NCBI GenBank assembly: GCA_029263395.1
Contig: JAJCXO010000214.1
Location: 1 to 64,000 of the forward strand
DNA: 64,000 nucleotides
Origin: Acidobacteriota bacterium
Lineage (GTDB): Bacteria; Acidobacteriota; Thermoanaerobaculia; Multivoradales; J023
Direction: 5' to 3'
Positions 26,194-33,929 of this stretch are shown here, in pieces. The notes beneath the pieces were generated by a model. It made no database searches, was not told the DNA's origin, and worked only from the letters and a program-made list of their open reading frames with translations. Position numbers and translations under genes: made by a program. Position 1 is the first letter of the stretch; each line of letters begins with the position of its first letter.

Positions 26194-26211
26194 GTGGCGA
26201 GTTCTCGCCAC
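26194..26211. promoter_or_regulatory. Perfect inverted repeat upstream of the PAPS synthetase gene
   Basis: GTGGCGAG and CTCGCCAC are separated by two bases, about 113 bases before the ATG of the sulfurylase-kinase gene. It may be a dimeric repressor operator or a leader hairpin. No run of T follows, so it is not a terminator on the plus strand. Confidence 0.4.
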
Positions 26212-26323
26212 ACCTCTCCAATTCAAAACAACGACGGTAGATCTTAGCAGAGCCCTGGATTCCAGCGCTGGATACCGTCTCGCTGGCCCCTCGCCGGCCA
26301 TAGGGAATTACGAAAGGACTGTC

Positions 26324-28048
26324 ATGCCCAATCATCTTATTGCACCTCATGGTGGCGAACTTGTCCAGCTAATGGTCTCCGAAGAACGCCAACAAGAGCT
26401 GCGCCGCGACTCGGTCGACTGGCCCTCCTGGGACCTCACCGCCCGCCAGCTGTTCGATCTCGAGCTCATCCTCAACGGCGGCTTCTCACCGCTCAGAGGC
26501 TTCATGGGCCGTCAGGACTACGACTCTGTTTGCGACTCGATGCGCTTGGCTGATGGCACCCTATGGCCGATCCCGATCACCCTCGATGTCACCGAGGCGG
26601 TAGCCAAGGGTCTCGCCGAAGGCTCCAAGCTTGCCTTGCGCGATCCCCAGGGCTTCATGCTGGCGGTCCTCACCGTCACCGACGTGTGGGCGCCCGACCC
26701 TGAGGCTCAGGCGAAAGCCATCTTCGGTACCAACGACAGCGCCCACCCTGGAGTCGCTCACCTCAACGACCGTACCAACACCCATTCCGTCGGCGGCACT
26801 CTCGAAGGTCTCCAACGGCCACAACACTATGACTTCGTCGAGTTGCGTCACACCCCGGAACGGCTGCGTCGCGACTTCGCTCGTCTCGGCTGGCGCAAGA
26901 TTGTCGCCTTCCAGACCCGCAACCCGATGCATCGGGCCCACATCGAGATGAGCCTGCGGGCCTCCCGTGACCTCGAAGCCAGTCTGCTGGTTCATCCGGT
27001 GGTCGGTACCACCAAGCCCGGTGATGTGGACCATTACACCCGCGTGCGCTGCTACCAGGCGATCATGCCGCACTTTCCCAAGCACACCGCGATGTTGTCC
27101 TTGCTGCCATTGTCGATGCGCATGGCGGGCCCGCGGGAAGCGGTGTTGCACGCCATCATCCGCAAGAACTACGGCTGCACCCACTTCATCGTCGGCCGCG
27201 ACCATGCCGGCCCGGGCAATGACTCCAACGGCAACCCGATCTACGGCCCTTACGATGCCCAGGACATGATGCGCGAGCACGAAGAAGAGCTCGGGATCAA
27301 GATGGTGCCCTTCAAGCTGATGGTCTTCGCCGAAGACCACGGCGGCTACATGCCAGCGGACGAGTTGCCGAAGGACGCCCGCACGCTTTCGATCTCCGGC
27401 ACCGAACTGCGGCAGCGCCTGGCCGAAGGTCGACCGATCCCCGACTGGTTCACCTTGCCCGAGGTTGCCAAAGAGCTGCAACGCACTCACCCACCGCGCC
27501 ACAAAAGCGGCCTCACCGTCTTCTTCACCGGACTCTCCGGTGCCGGCAAATCGACCATCGCCAACGTCTTGATGGTCAAGTTGTTGGAAATGGGCGGTCG
27601 ACCGGTCACCCTGCTCGACGGTGACATCGTGCGCAAGAATCTGTCTTCGGAACTCGGCTTCTCCCGCGAGCACCGCGACCTCAATATCCACCGTATCGGC
27701 TTTGTGGCGTCCGAGATCACCAAGAATGGCGGCATTGCTATCTGCGCGCCGATCGCTCCTTACGCCAAGGTACGCGACGAGGTCCGCGACATGGTCAGCG
27801 CTGGCGGCGGCTTCATCCTGGTCCACGTCGCCACGCCGCTCGAAGTCTGCGAGGAACGGGACACCAAGGGGCTTTACGCCAAGGCCCGGGCCGGCAAGAT
27901 CGACAAGTTCACCGGCATCTCCGATCCTTATGAGATCCCTGAGGATGCCGACGTCGTGGTGCCAACCACCGACAACACACCGGAAGAAGCCGCACAACAG
28001 ATCTTGCTCCACCTCGAGCAAGAGAGATATATCGGCGCCGCCACCTGA
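26324..28048 (+). CDS. Bifunctional sulfate adenylyltransferase / adenylylsulfate kinase
   Basis: The ATG at 26324, with a GAAAGGA ribosome site, gives 574 residues, the usual size of this fusion; the longer frame upstream has no similarity. Residues 1 to about 390 are ATP sulfurylase, with QTRNPMHRAH and GRDHAGPG as the ATP and sulfate site. Residues about 395-574 are APS kinase, with the P-loop GLSGAGKST and later DGDIVRKNL. The product, PAPS, donates sulfate to glycans or feeds assimilation. No sulfotransferase or PAPS reductase is in the window. Its place beside the polysaccharide locus makes glycan sulfation one possible use. Confidence 0.93.
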   Translation: MPNHLIAPHGGELVQLMVSEERQQELRRDSVDWPSWDLTARQLFDLELILNGGFSPLRGFMGRQDYDSVCDSMRLADGTLWPIPITLDVTEAVAKGLAEGSKLALRDPQGFMLAVLTVTDVWAPDPEAQAKAIFGTNDSAHPGVAHLNDRTNTHSVGGTLEGLQRPQHYDFVELRHTPERLRRDFARLGWRKIVAFQTRNPMHRAHIEMSLRASRDLEASLLVHPVVGTTKPGDVDHYTRVRCYQAIMPHFPKHTAMLSLLPLSMRMAGPREAVLHAIIRKNYGCTHFIVGRDHAGPGNDSNGNPIYGPYDAQDMMREHEEELGIKMVPFKLMVFAEDHGGYMPADELPKDARTLSISGTELRQRLAEGRPIPDWFTLPEVAKELQRTHPPRHKSGLTVFFTGLSGAGKSTIANVLMVKLLEMGGRPVTLLDGDIVRKNLSSELGFSREHRDLNIHRIGFVASEITKNGGIAICAPIAPYAKVRDEVRDMVSAGGGFILVHVATPLEVCEERDTKGLYAKARAGKIDKFTGISDPYEIPEDADVVVPTTDNTPEEAAQQILLHLEQERYIGAAT

Positions 28049-28728
28049 TCGGACAACGCGTCCGCCAGAAGAGACAGACGCTGTCACCTTTCGCGGAAGG
28101 CAGTCCTGTTTTTTGGACACCGCCCGCCATCACCTGGATCCAGTGCGCCCCCCACCGGGGCGCCCTGTTCCCAATGATCGGCACTCGCCACCCGGTCATC
28201 CACTCGAGCGCCGGCCATTTCGGCACGGCCGATAGTGTTTGCTGAGCGCGACGCCAAGCTACGTTCTCGACCGCACCTCCGTCTAAGCATGGGGACCAAG
28301 CGCGCCGGTCACGGGATGAAATAACGCAACCCTCGAGATCAAGATTTCAGTAGACATGGCGGGGCCGCCCAGAGAAGCTCTAGACGGCGACGGAAAGGAT
28401 AAAGGCGGGATGTGGGGTGGGATAAAGCGGGATCAGACGATCACGGACCCGTCTGACGTATAGATGGGTTAAAGGCGATTGCTCGCCCGGCAACTCAGGT
28501 TCAAGTGTGTGACTCGTTGCCTCATAACAGCAATCTATTTAGCAAACCGCATGCCAGCCTCGGAATCGGAAACAAGAATTTTCTGAAGATCGACCAGCAA
28601 CCCGCCACCACGTTTTGTACTGAATGCAATACACTGGGCCGCGAAATACTCGTATTCGTTTAAATACCAGGCTCGCTGGACAGTGCTGGCTGGACAGTGC
28701 TCACGGCAAGGTGGCAGGAGGATCGAGG
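28049..28728. other. 680-base intergenic region
   Basis: No convincing gene is seen between the PAPS synthetase and the ferredoxin reductase gene. It contains a G-rich direct repeat (28397-28433) and a two-copy 14-bp duplication (CTGGACAGTGCTGG, 28676-28703) just before the reductase ribosome site. The antisense frames here are extensions of high-GC shadow frames. A small RNA or leader cannot be excluded. Confidence 0.5.
28397..28433. promoter_or_regulatory. Direct repeat GGATAAAG-CGGGAT, two copies
   Basis: GGATAAAGGCGGGAT at 28397-28411 recurs as GGATAAAGCGGGAT at 28420-28433, with TGTGGGGTG between them. The repeated TGGGA/CGGGA pentamers about ten bases apart recall operators bound by MraZ-type regulators, but no mraZ gene is adjacent. 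The site is about 300 bases upstream of the reductase start. Confidence 0.3.
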
Positions 28729-29667
28729 ATGGCGAAACCCCTTTCCTACAACGCGACGTTGGTCGAGCGGATCGATCTCACGGAGCAGTTGGCAATCTTC
28801 AAGGTAAAGCCGGACGAGCCTGCCGAGGCAGATCCGCAGTTCATCCCCGGGCAATACGTCACCCTCGGCATGAACAACGAAGCGCAGGTCGAGTTGGGGT
28901 CGGTGCGGCGCCCGATGTCGATCGCCTCCGCTCCCGAAGAACGTGACGCGCTCGAGTTCTACATCCGTTACGTCAACTACCCGGAGTCCGACAACCCGCT
29001 GACCCATTTGCTGTGGAAAGCCCAGCCCTCGGATCGCCTCTTCATGCGCAACCGAGCGATCGGCAAGTTCACGGTCCACGACGCTGTTGGAGACGATGAT
29101 CCACGCCTGCGGGTTTGCTTGGCCGCCGGTACCGGTTTGGCACCCTTCGTCAGCATGGTGCGCAGTCTCCATCTCGGTGACCCTTCAGCGGACCTCGGTC
29201 AGTACGCCATTTTGCACGGCGCCTCTTACCCCGCGGATCTCGGCTATCGCGACGAGCTCACGGACCTCACCCAACATGGCCTTCGTTACATGGCAACGGT
29301 CAGCCGTCCGAACGAGGCCCCGGATTGGTCCGGGGACGTCGGGCGCGCCGAGGACTATTTCAAGGCAGATCGTTTACCCGAGCTCGACCAGAGGCTGGGT
29401 CTCGGCCCGGATGGCCTGCGTCCAGACAACGCAGTTGTCCTGATCTGTGGACTCCAAGGGACCATCGGCAAAACTATCCTGCGTCTGATCCCACGTGGCT
29501 TCGTGCCCGATAACAAGAAGATTCGCCGTGCGCTCGAGGTGCCGGAGGACGTCCCAGCCAACTTGTTCTTCGAGCAATACGACAGCACCCCGGTCATCGA
29601 CGTCAAAGATCCAGCGGTGGTCGAGCCCCTGCGCGAGCAACTCCACGCCGCACTCGCCAAAGTTTGA
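28729..29667 (+). CDS. Ferredoxin-NADP reductase-like flavoprotein
   Basis: The ATG at 28729 follows a strong AGGAGG site and gives 312 residues; the longer frame is not supported. The FAD domain is shown by FIPGQYVTLGM and RRPMSIAS, and the NADP domain by CLAAGTGLAPFVSMVRSL and later VVLICGLQGTIGK. Members pass electrons between NADPH and ferredoxin or flavodoxin. It has no fused ferredoxin domain. The cytosine methyltransferase gene starts just after its stop and is likely co-transcribed. Confidence 0.88.
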   Translation: MAKPLSYNATLVERIDLTEQLAIFKVKPDEPAEADPQFIPGQYVTLGMNNEAQVELGSVRRPMSIASAPEERDALEFYIRYVNYPESDNPLTHLLWKAQPSDRLFMRNRAIGKFTVHDAVGDDDPRLRVCLAAGTGLAPFVSMVRSLHLGDPSADLGQYAILHGASYPADLGYRDELTDLTQHGLRYMATVSRPNEAPDWSGDVGRAEDYFKADRLPELDQRLGLGPDGLRPDNAVVLICGLQGTIGKTILRLIPRGFVPDNKKIRRALEVPEDVPANLFFEQYDSTPVIDVKDPAVVEPLREQLHAALAKV

Positions 29668-29687
29668 GCGGCAGCGGTTCGTCTTCT

Positions 29688-30614
29688 ATGACCGCAGCCC
29701 GAAAGCCATTTCGGGTCGTCGAGTTCTACAGTGGTATCGGTGGCTGCGCTGCCGCTCTCGGCAGCTTCGAGCCTCAAGTCGAAACCCAGACGGTTGCCGC
29801 GATCGACATTCATCGCGGTGCCCTGGACGTTTACGCTCACAACTTCCCCCACCCAACGGTCCCAGCACTGGTCAAATCGCTCACCGTCGAGCGCTTGCAG
29901 CGGTGGGACGCTCACTTGTGGTGGCTGTCCCCTCCCTGCCAGCCGTTCACTCGGCGCGGCCATCAGCGTGACCTCGACGATCCACGAGCTGCCACCTTCC
30001 TCGCTGCCTTGGATCGTATCGCCGCCGTTCGCCCGCCCTACGTCGCGCTCGAAAATGTCCCACCCTTCCGAGAGTCTCGGGGGCACCAACGGCTGATCGC
30101 AACCCTAGAGCAGGCGGGCTACACCAGCCTCCACGAAAGCCTGCTCTGCCCTTCCGACTTCGGTATTCCCAATCGTCGCCAGCGCTACTACCTGGTTGCC
30201 GCACGCGGCGACCTGCTGCCCTTGCGATCACCCAGCTATGTCGGGCACCCGTTGGCAGCCTACCTCGATTCTGAGCCGTCATCCGCGCTCGAGGTCGAGC
30301 CCACGCTCCAAGAGCACTACCGTTTCAGCCTGCACCTCGTGCACGCTGACGATCCCGACGCCATCACCCAATGCTTCACCTCCGCTTACGGACGTTCCCC
30401 CGTCCGCAGCGGTTCTTATCTGGAACATTCCAACGGAGTCCGCCGCTTCTCGCCAAGCGAGATCCTGCGTCTACTCGGTTTCCCCGCGAGCTACCGGCTA
30501 CCGCCGGGGCTATCCCTGGGCAATGCCTGGCGGCTGGTCGGCAACAGCCTCTCGATTGTGCCAGTGCGGTCGATTCTCGCCGCTATCCCTGAGTTTTCGT
30601 CGCTCGAGTCGTAG
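29688..30614 (+). CDS. Dnmt2/TRDMT1-like cytosine-5 methyltransferase
   Basis: The protein has 308 residues from the ATG at 29688 (316 from an overlapping TTG at 29664). All core C5-methyltransferase motifs are present: VVEFYSGIGG (I), VAAIDIHRGAL (II), LSPPCQPFTRRGHQRD (IV, catalytic Cys84), ALENVP (VI), GIPNRRQRYYLVA (VIII), and RRFSPSEILRLLGFP (IX-X). The motif IV extension, NFPH after the second strand, and especially CFTSAYG with a following GSYL match Dnmt2, which methylates C38 of tRNA, rather than restriction-type enzymes. The target-recognition region is short. No restriction endonuclease gene is nearby. RNA specificity is inferred from these motifs. Confidence 0.82.
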   Translation: MTAARKPFRVVEFYSGIGGCAAALGSFEPQVETQTVAAIDIHRGALDVYAHNFPHPTVPALVKSLTVERLQRWDAHLWWLSPPCQPFTRRGHQRDLDDPRAATFLAALDRIAAVRPPYVALENVPPFRESRGHQRLIATLEQAGYTSLHESLLCPSDFGIPNRRQRYYLVAARGDLLPLRSPSYVGHPLAAYLDSEPSSALEVEPTLQEHYRFSLHLVHADDPDAITQCFTSAYGRSPVRSGSYLEHSNGVRRFSPSEILRLLGFPASYRLPPGLSLGNAWRLVGNSLSIVPVRSILAAIPEFSSLES

Positions 30615-30667
30615 CTTCAACGCCAAGCTCGAATTCCCCGAAAGTGATGGCGACTTGGCGCCGCCGA

Positions 30668-30880
30668 CTAAGCCTCCAACGTGCCAAGCTCCTTCTCTAC
30701 GCCGGCCATCTCCCCCAGCATCTGAGTGTACTTTCTGAGATCAACTTGGAGGGTGGTGAGATCTGACAGTTCTTTAGACGCCTTGCTCTCGCCAAATAAA
30801 AGAAGCCACGCGGTGACGCGTGGCTTCAACGCCGACAGAACGCCGGCACGGCTCGAGAGGCCGTCTTCGATCAGGTGAGG
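30668..30880 (-). other. Open reading extension downstream of the MscS-like stop codon
   Basis: After the TAG that ends the channel gene, the same minus-strand frame stays open for 70 codons, through the terminator hairpin, to a TAG at 30670-30668. The last 40 codons encode a charged, helix-forming peptide (for example KASKELSDLTTLQVDLRKY). There is no good start codon or ribosome site, so it may be a decayed or chance frame. Confidence 0.25.
30794..30827 (-). terminator. Rho-independent terminator of the MscS-like channel gene
   Basis: GAAGCCACGCG and CGCGTGGCTTC form a perfect 11-bp stem with a 4-base loop (30802-30827). Read on the minus strand it is followed by TTTTATTT, so it should end transcription of the channel gene, about 55 bases after its stop codon. 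Confidence 0.88.
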
Positions 30881-32077
30881 CTAGCTGTCGTCGGACTCGC
30901 GCCACGACTCGATGACGCGGGCGGCTTCTTCACGGCCACCGAGGCCAAAGGCGAGGCCACCAGCGATGGAGATGCCGACGATGAGTGCGCCAAAAGCGAG
31001 GTTGACGATTTCAGGCGCAAGCTCGGTTTTGTGCAAGGCCATGGCGCCGACCAAGATCAAGATGGCGAAGCGGGCGACGGTGGCCAGAATTGCGGCTTGC
31101 TGATGGCCACTGGCGGTGATTGCTTTGTGCGCCAGACGACTCAGGAAGAGGCCAATGGCGAAGATCACCACGGCAATCAGCACCGAGAACATACCCTGCA
31201 TGAGCTCGTTGGCAAGACCGGAGACGATGGCCAAGCCGAGGGTGTTGAAGGCCTGGATGGAACCCATGAAGAGGATGACAATCATCACGACCCAGCCGGC
31301 GACCGAGGACGCCGAGGAGGCGCCTTCTTTCGGCTCGCCGAGACCCAACCACTCGGGGAGCTTGTTGAAGCCGATCGTCGCCAGCAGGTTGGCCACCAGG
31401 CGTTGGACGATCCGTGCCACCAGGTAGAAGATGAAGAAGATCACCACCGCGCCGAGCAGGTTGGGCAAGAAACCGAGGATCTCACCAACCATGTCTTTGA
31501 CCGGCGACAACCCTTCCATCTGCAAGGCGTCGAGGACCTGTGGCAAGAAGAGCAGGAAAATCAAGTAGTAGACACCGTCCGCCAGGGTCGACGCCAGGGA
31601 CATCGCCTTGGTTTCTTCGCCAGCGGAGTCGCCGAGCTTTTCGTCGAGCTGGAAGGCACTGAGCAGGTTCTTGACCACCATCCGCAGCACCGTGGCAACC
31701 GCCCAGGCAATCGCCGCCAACGCACCGGCAGCCAAAACTTGCGGCAAGAACCCCATCACTTTGGTAGCCAACGCATTGAGCGGCTCGGTCACGATCGTGA
31801 GGCCAAGTGCCTGCAGCACCGCCATGATGACAAACAGCATGACCAGCCAATAGGCGAGTTGCGCCATGCCAGCTTCGATCGGCGCGTCTTTCGATCGCCC
31901 ACCGGTTATAAGCTCAGCGAGTTTGTTGTCGAGCTCGGTTTTGTCGAGCAGTTTTTTGATCAGGTAGGAGGCGGCTTTGGCCACCATCCAACCGACCACC
32001 AAAATGACAATCGCCTTGAGCAGCGGAATGCCGTATTCGGTTCCGATTGCGAGCAATTGGTTAGTATCAATATTCAT
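30881..32077 (-). CDS. Mechanosensitive-channel-like membrane protein with conserved TM helix repeats
   Basis: The ATG at 32077 has an AAGGAG ribosome site and gives 398 residues; the upstream extension in the longer frame is not supported. The protein has repeated units of about 85-100 residues, each with a helix pair ending in a conserved glycine/alanine-rich pattern such as VAKAASYLIKKLLDKTELD, VVLRMVVKNLLSAFQLDE-like and VARIVQRLVANLLATIGF. This matches the conserved TM helix family (PF05552) found in CmpX-type relatives of MscS, without the cytoplasmic MscS vestibule. A role in osmotic response is likely but not proven. The gene is monocistronic with its own terminator. Confidence 0.85.
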   Translation of the reverse strand: MNIDTNQLLAIGTEYGIPLLKAIVILVVGWMVAKAASYLIKKLLDKTELDNKLAELITGGRSKDAPIEAGMAQLAYWLVMLFVIMAVLQALGLTIVTEPLNALATKVMGFLPQVLAAGALAAIAWAVATVLRMVVKNLLSAFQLDEKLGDSAGEETKAMSLASTLADGVYYLIFLLFLPQVLDALQMEGLSPVKDMVGEILGFLPNLLGAVVIFFIFYLVARIVQRLVANLLATIGFNKLPEWLGLGEPKEGASSASSVAGWVVMIVILFMGSIQAFNTLGLAIVSGLANELMQGMFSVLIAVVIFAIGLFLSRLAHKAITASGHQQAAILATVARFAILILVGAMALHKTELAPEIVNLAFGALIVGISIAGGLAFGLGGREEAARVIESWRESDDS

Positions 32078-32136
32078 GAAACTCTCCTTTGGATTGGATA
32101 ACAACAAGCAAAAATTCAAGTTGCTTATGAAGCAGA

Positions 32137-32211
32137 TCTGCACGGAACAGGTCTGTGCGGAAAAGGTTTGTGCGGAACGGGTCTGTGCGGGGCAGGTCCG
32201 TGCGGAAAAGG
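32137..32211. repeat. 15-bp tandem repeat, five copies
   Basis: Five units close to TCTGTGCGGAAAAGG start at 32137, 32152, 32167, 32182 and 32197. They lie 60 bases upstream of the channel gene start, within the 531-base gap shared with the TetR gene. In one plus-strand frame they read as five-residue repeats, but without a start site. Confidence 0.88.
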
Positions 32212-32448
32212 TCAGTATTGAAGACCTTCGATACGACGCAACGGTCAGCCTTCGAATGGCAGGTCGCTACCGGATTGGATCAAACAGGACGATCCGGTAC
32301 TCAATGCTCGTCGAGCCTCGGCGTCAGCCGACTCGGCCACGACTACTGAGAAGGGATCGTTTAACTATATAGCAATTCCGGTACCAGGCCGCTACAAACC
32401 ACGAATCCGCTTAGCTACGGCTTGTTTCGGTGATCCATCGACGAGTTT

Positions 32449-32494
32449 GGCCGGGAGTTTTGGGCAGGCCGGGAATTTTGGGCAGGCCGGAAAA
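32449..32494. repeat. 18-bp tandem repeat, two and a half copies
   Basis: GGCCGGGAGTTTTGGGCA at 32449 recurs at 32467 and in part at 32485. Together with the two-copy 18-bp duplication at 32580-32615 (GAGCCTGCGATCTAG), which runs into the stop region of the TetR gene, it makes up much of the gap between the channel and TetR genes. No gene is seen in 32212-32608. Confidence 0.8.
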
Positions 32495-32608
32495 TCTTCC
32501 TCACCCCATTAGAATCGACTCTATCGACCTCTAGGCGCCTGCCGAGGGTCATGTACAAGTGACTCCTGGAGCCACCCACGAGCCTGCGATCTAGCGCGAG
32601 CCTGCGAT

Positions 32609-33286
32609 CTAGATGTGGCGACCGCGGGGTCGGCTGCGCTCGACGTCGGTGCGAGTGACCTTGGGGTCGGGCGTCGCCGGGGGATCGATGATCAGTCCAC
32701 GCAGGGCAAGCTGAGTCACCTGATTCACCAAATCATCGGGCTCGATCGAGCTGTCGCTCTTGTACCAGAGCACAACGCCGTGCACCATGCCCAGGACGCT
32801 GTGTGCGGCGACGTTGGGATCGAGTATGGGCATACGATTCTGGCGTTCGAGCACCGCCACGATGCTCTCGCGGAGGAAATCGGTGAAGGCGCGTTTGCGC
32901 TCCATCACCTTCGGCCGGTAGGCGGCGTCCAGACCTTCCTCTTCGTTGACCAGAATATTCATCGAGCTCGGCTCGTCGATCACCAGCCGAACGTAGCCAG
33001 CCAACAGGCTGGCGAGGCGTCCCTCAGGATCGTCCCCCTCACGAGCAATCGCGATCACATCCTCCTCGAGTAGATTGAGGACGAAGTTCATGATTGCGTA
33101 GAGCAGCGCTTTCTTGCCCTTGATGTAGTAGTAAAGACCGCCTTTGGTCAGGTCGACGATCTCGGCGATATCGCCCATCGAGGTGGCATCAAAGCCCTTC
33201 TCAGAGATAATCCGCGCCGCTTCGCGATAAATATGGATAGCGCGAGCATCATCGTTGACCGTTGGTGGCTTCTGGTATGTGGGCAT
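32609..33286 (-). CDS. TetR/AcrR-family transcriptional regulator
   Basis: The 225-residue protein has an N-terminal TetR helix-turn-helix at about residues 18-62 (AARIISEKGFDATSMGDIAEIVDLTKG, then LYYYIKGKKALLYAI) and a helical ligand domain. The pattern GGLYYYIKGKKALL is close to fatty-acid and acyl-CoA responsive members, but the ligand is unknown. The last residues are basic (ERSRPRGRHI). The gene downstream on the same strand is the channel gene, and upstream lies the SLC13 permease; either could be a target along with itself. Confidence 0.9.
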   Translation of the reverse strand: MPTYQKPPTVNDDARAIHIYREAARIISEKGFDATSMGDIAEIVDLTKGGLYYYIKGKKALLYAIMNFVLNLLEEDVIAIAREGDDPEGRLASLLAGYVRLVIDEPSSMNILVNEEEGLDAAYRPKVMERKRAFTDFLRESIVAVLERQNRMPILDPNVAAHSVLGMVHGVVLWYKSDSSIEPDDLVNQVTQLALRGLIIDPPATPDPKVTRTDVERSRPRGRHI

Positions 33287-33929
33287 TGCTGGCGCCTTAT
33301 CTCATAGGATTTCTTCTATCGCTGCAAGGAGTATTCAAGGCTGAAGGTATCCGATACTCCTAAGGTCACTGGCCTAGTCGAGCTATGATACAAAATCTTC
33401 GACATCGGCTTCCTAATACGATATTTCGAAACGTGAGGAAGAGCCGAGCGTTGCTCGGGTCCCATTGCTGATCCAGACCGCTTCTCGAACAACGGCTTCT
33501 AGACCTCTTTCTGTTGCCTGTTCCAGATTAGCCCCTTGCTAGCCTCTCGCCTCTTCAGTCTGCGTGACCTGCAGCTGGCTTAATGACCGGTCGGTAGAAT
33601 AGGTTGTCGCCCTATTCCGTGTCAAGGTGATCAGAGGTGCCTCCCGGGCCTCTGAAGAGGGCTCAACAGACCCGTTTCACGCTCCATCAGCACCCTGCCG
33701 AACCCACTCCTGAACCTGCTGGAACAGCATCAGGCGACACCGAGAAAGCCTCATATTATCTTTCTCTTGCACCCACACTCTCTAAATATCAAACATATTC
33801 TTTTGTTTCGCGCAAATACTCGCGAGATTAGTCGCCAGACCTGTGTAGTGCGCCTCGGCGAAGCTGACGAATCCGGCCCAGACCAACGGGCCCAGAGTTA
33901 CGGGCCCAGAGTTACGCCAACAGACGGGC
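33287..33929. other. 643-base intergenic region with TetR-type palindrome
   Basis: No gene is supported here. It contains a palindromic ACCGGTCGGT site (33583-33596), a more AT-rich stretch (33750-33830), and a two-copy 14-bp duplication ACGGGCCCAGAGTT at 33886-33913 just past the SLC13 stop. The promoter of the TetR gene should lie near 33290-33400. Confidence 0.5.
33583..33596. promoter_or_regulatory. Candidate TetR-family operator
   Basis: ATGACCGGTCGGTA contains the palindrome GACCGGTC extended to ACCGGTCGGT. Operators of several TetR-family regulators contain ACCGACCGGTCGGT-like cores. It is about 300 bases upstream of the TetR gene, farther than typical autoregulatory sites. Confidence 0.35.

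Noticed and set aside
26561-28120. A 519-residue antisense frame opposite the PAPS synthetase gene
   Set aside because: It is the complement of a well-supported coding sequence with high GC in the third codon position, has no family motifs, and is a typical shadow frame.
29688-30614. Restriction-modification system
   Set aside because: No endonuclease or specificity subunit is adjacent, and the methyltransferase motifs fit Dnmt2 better than restriction-type enzymes.
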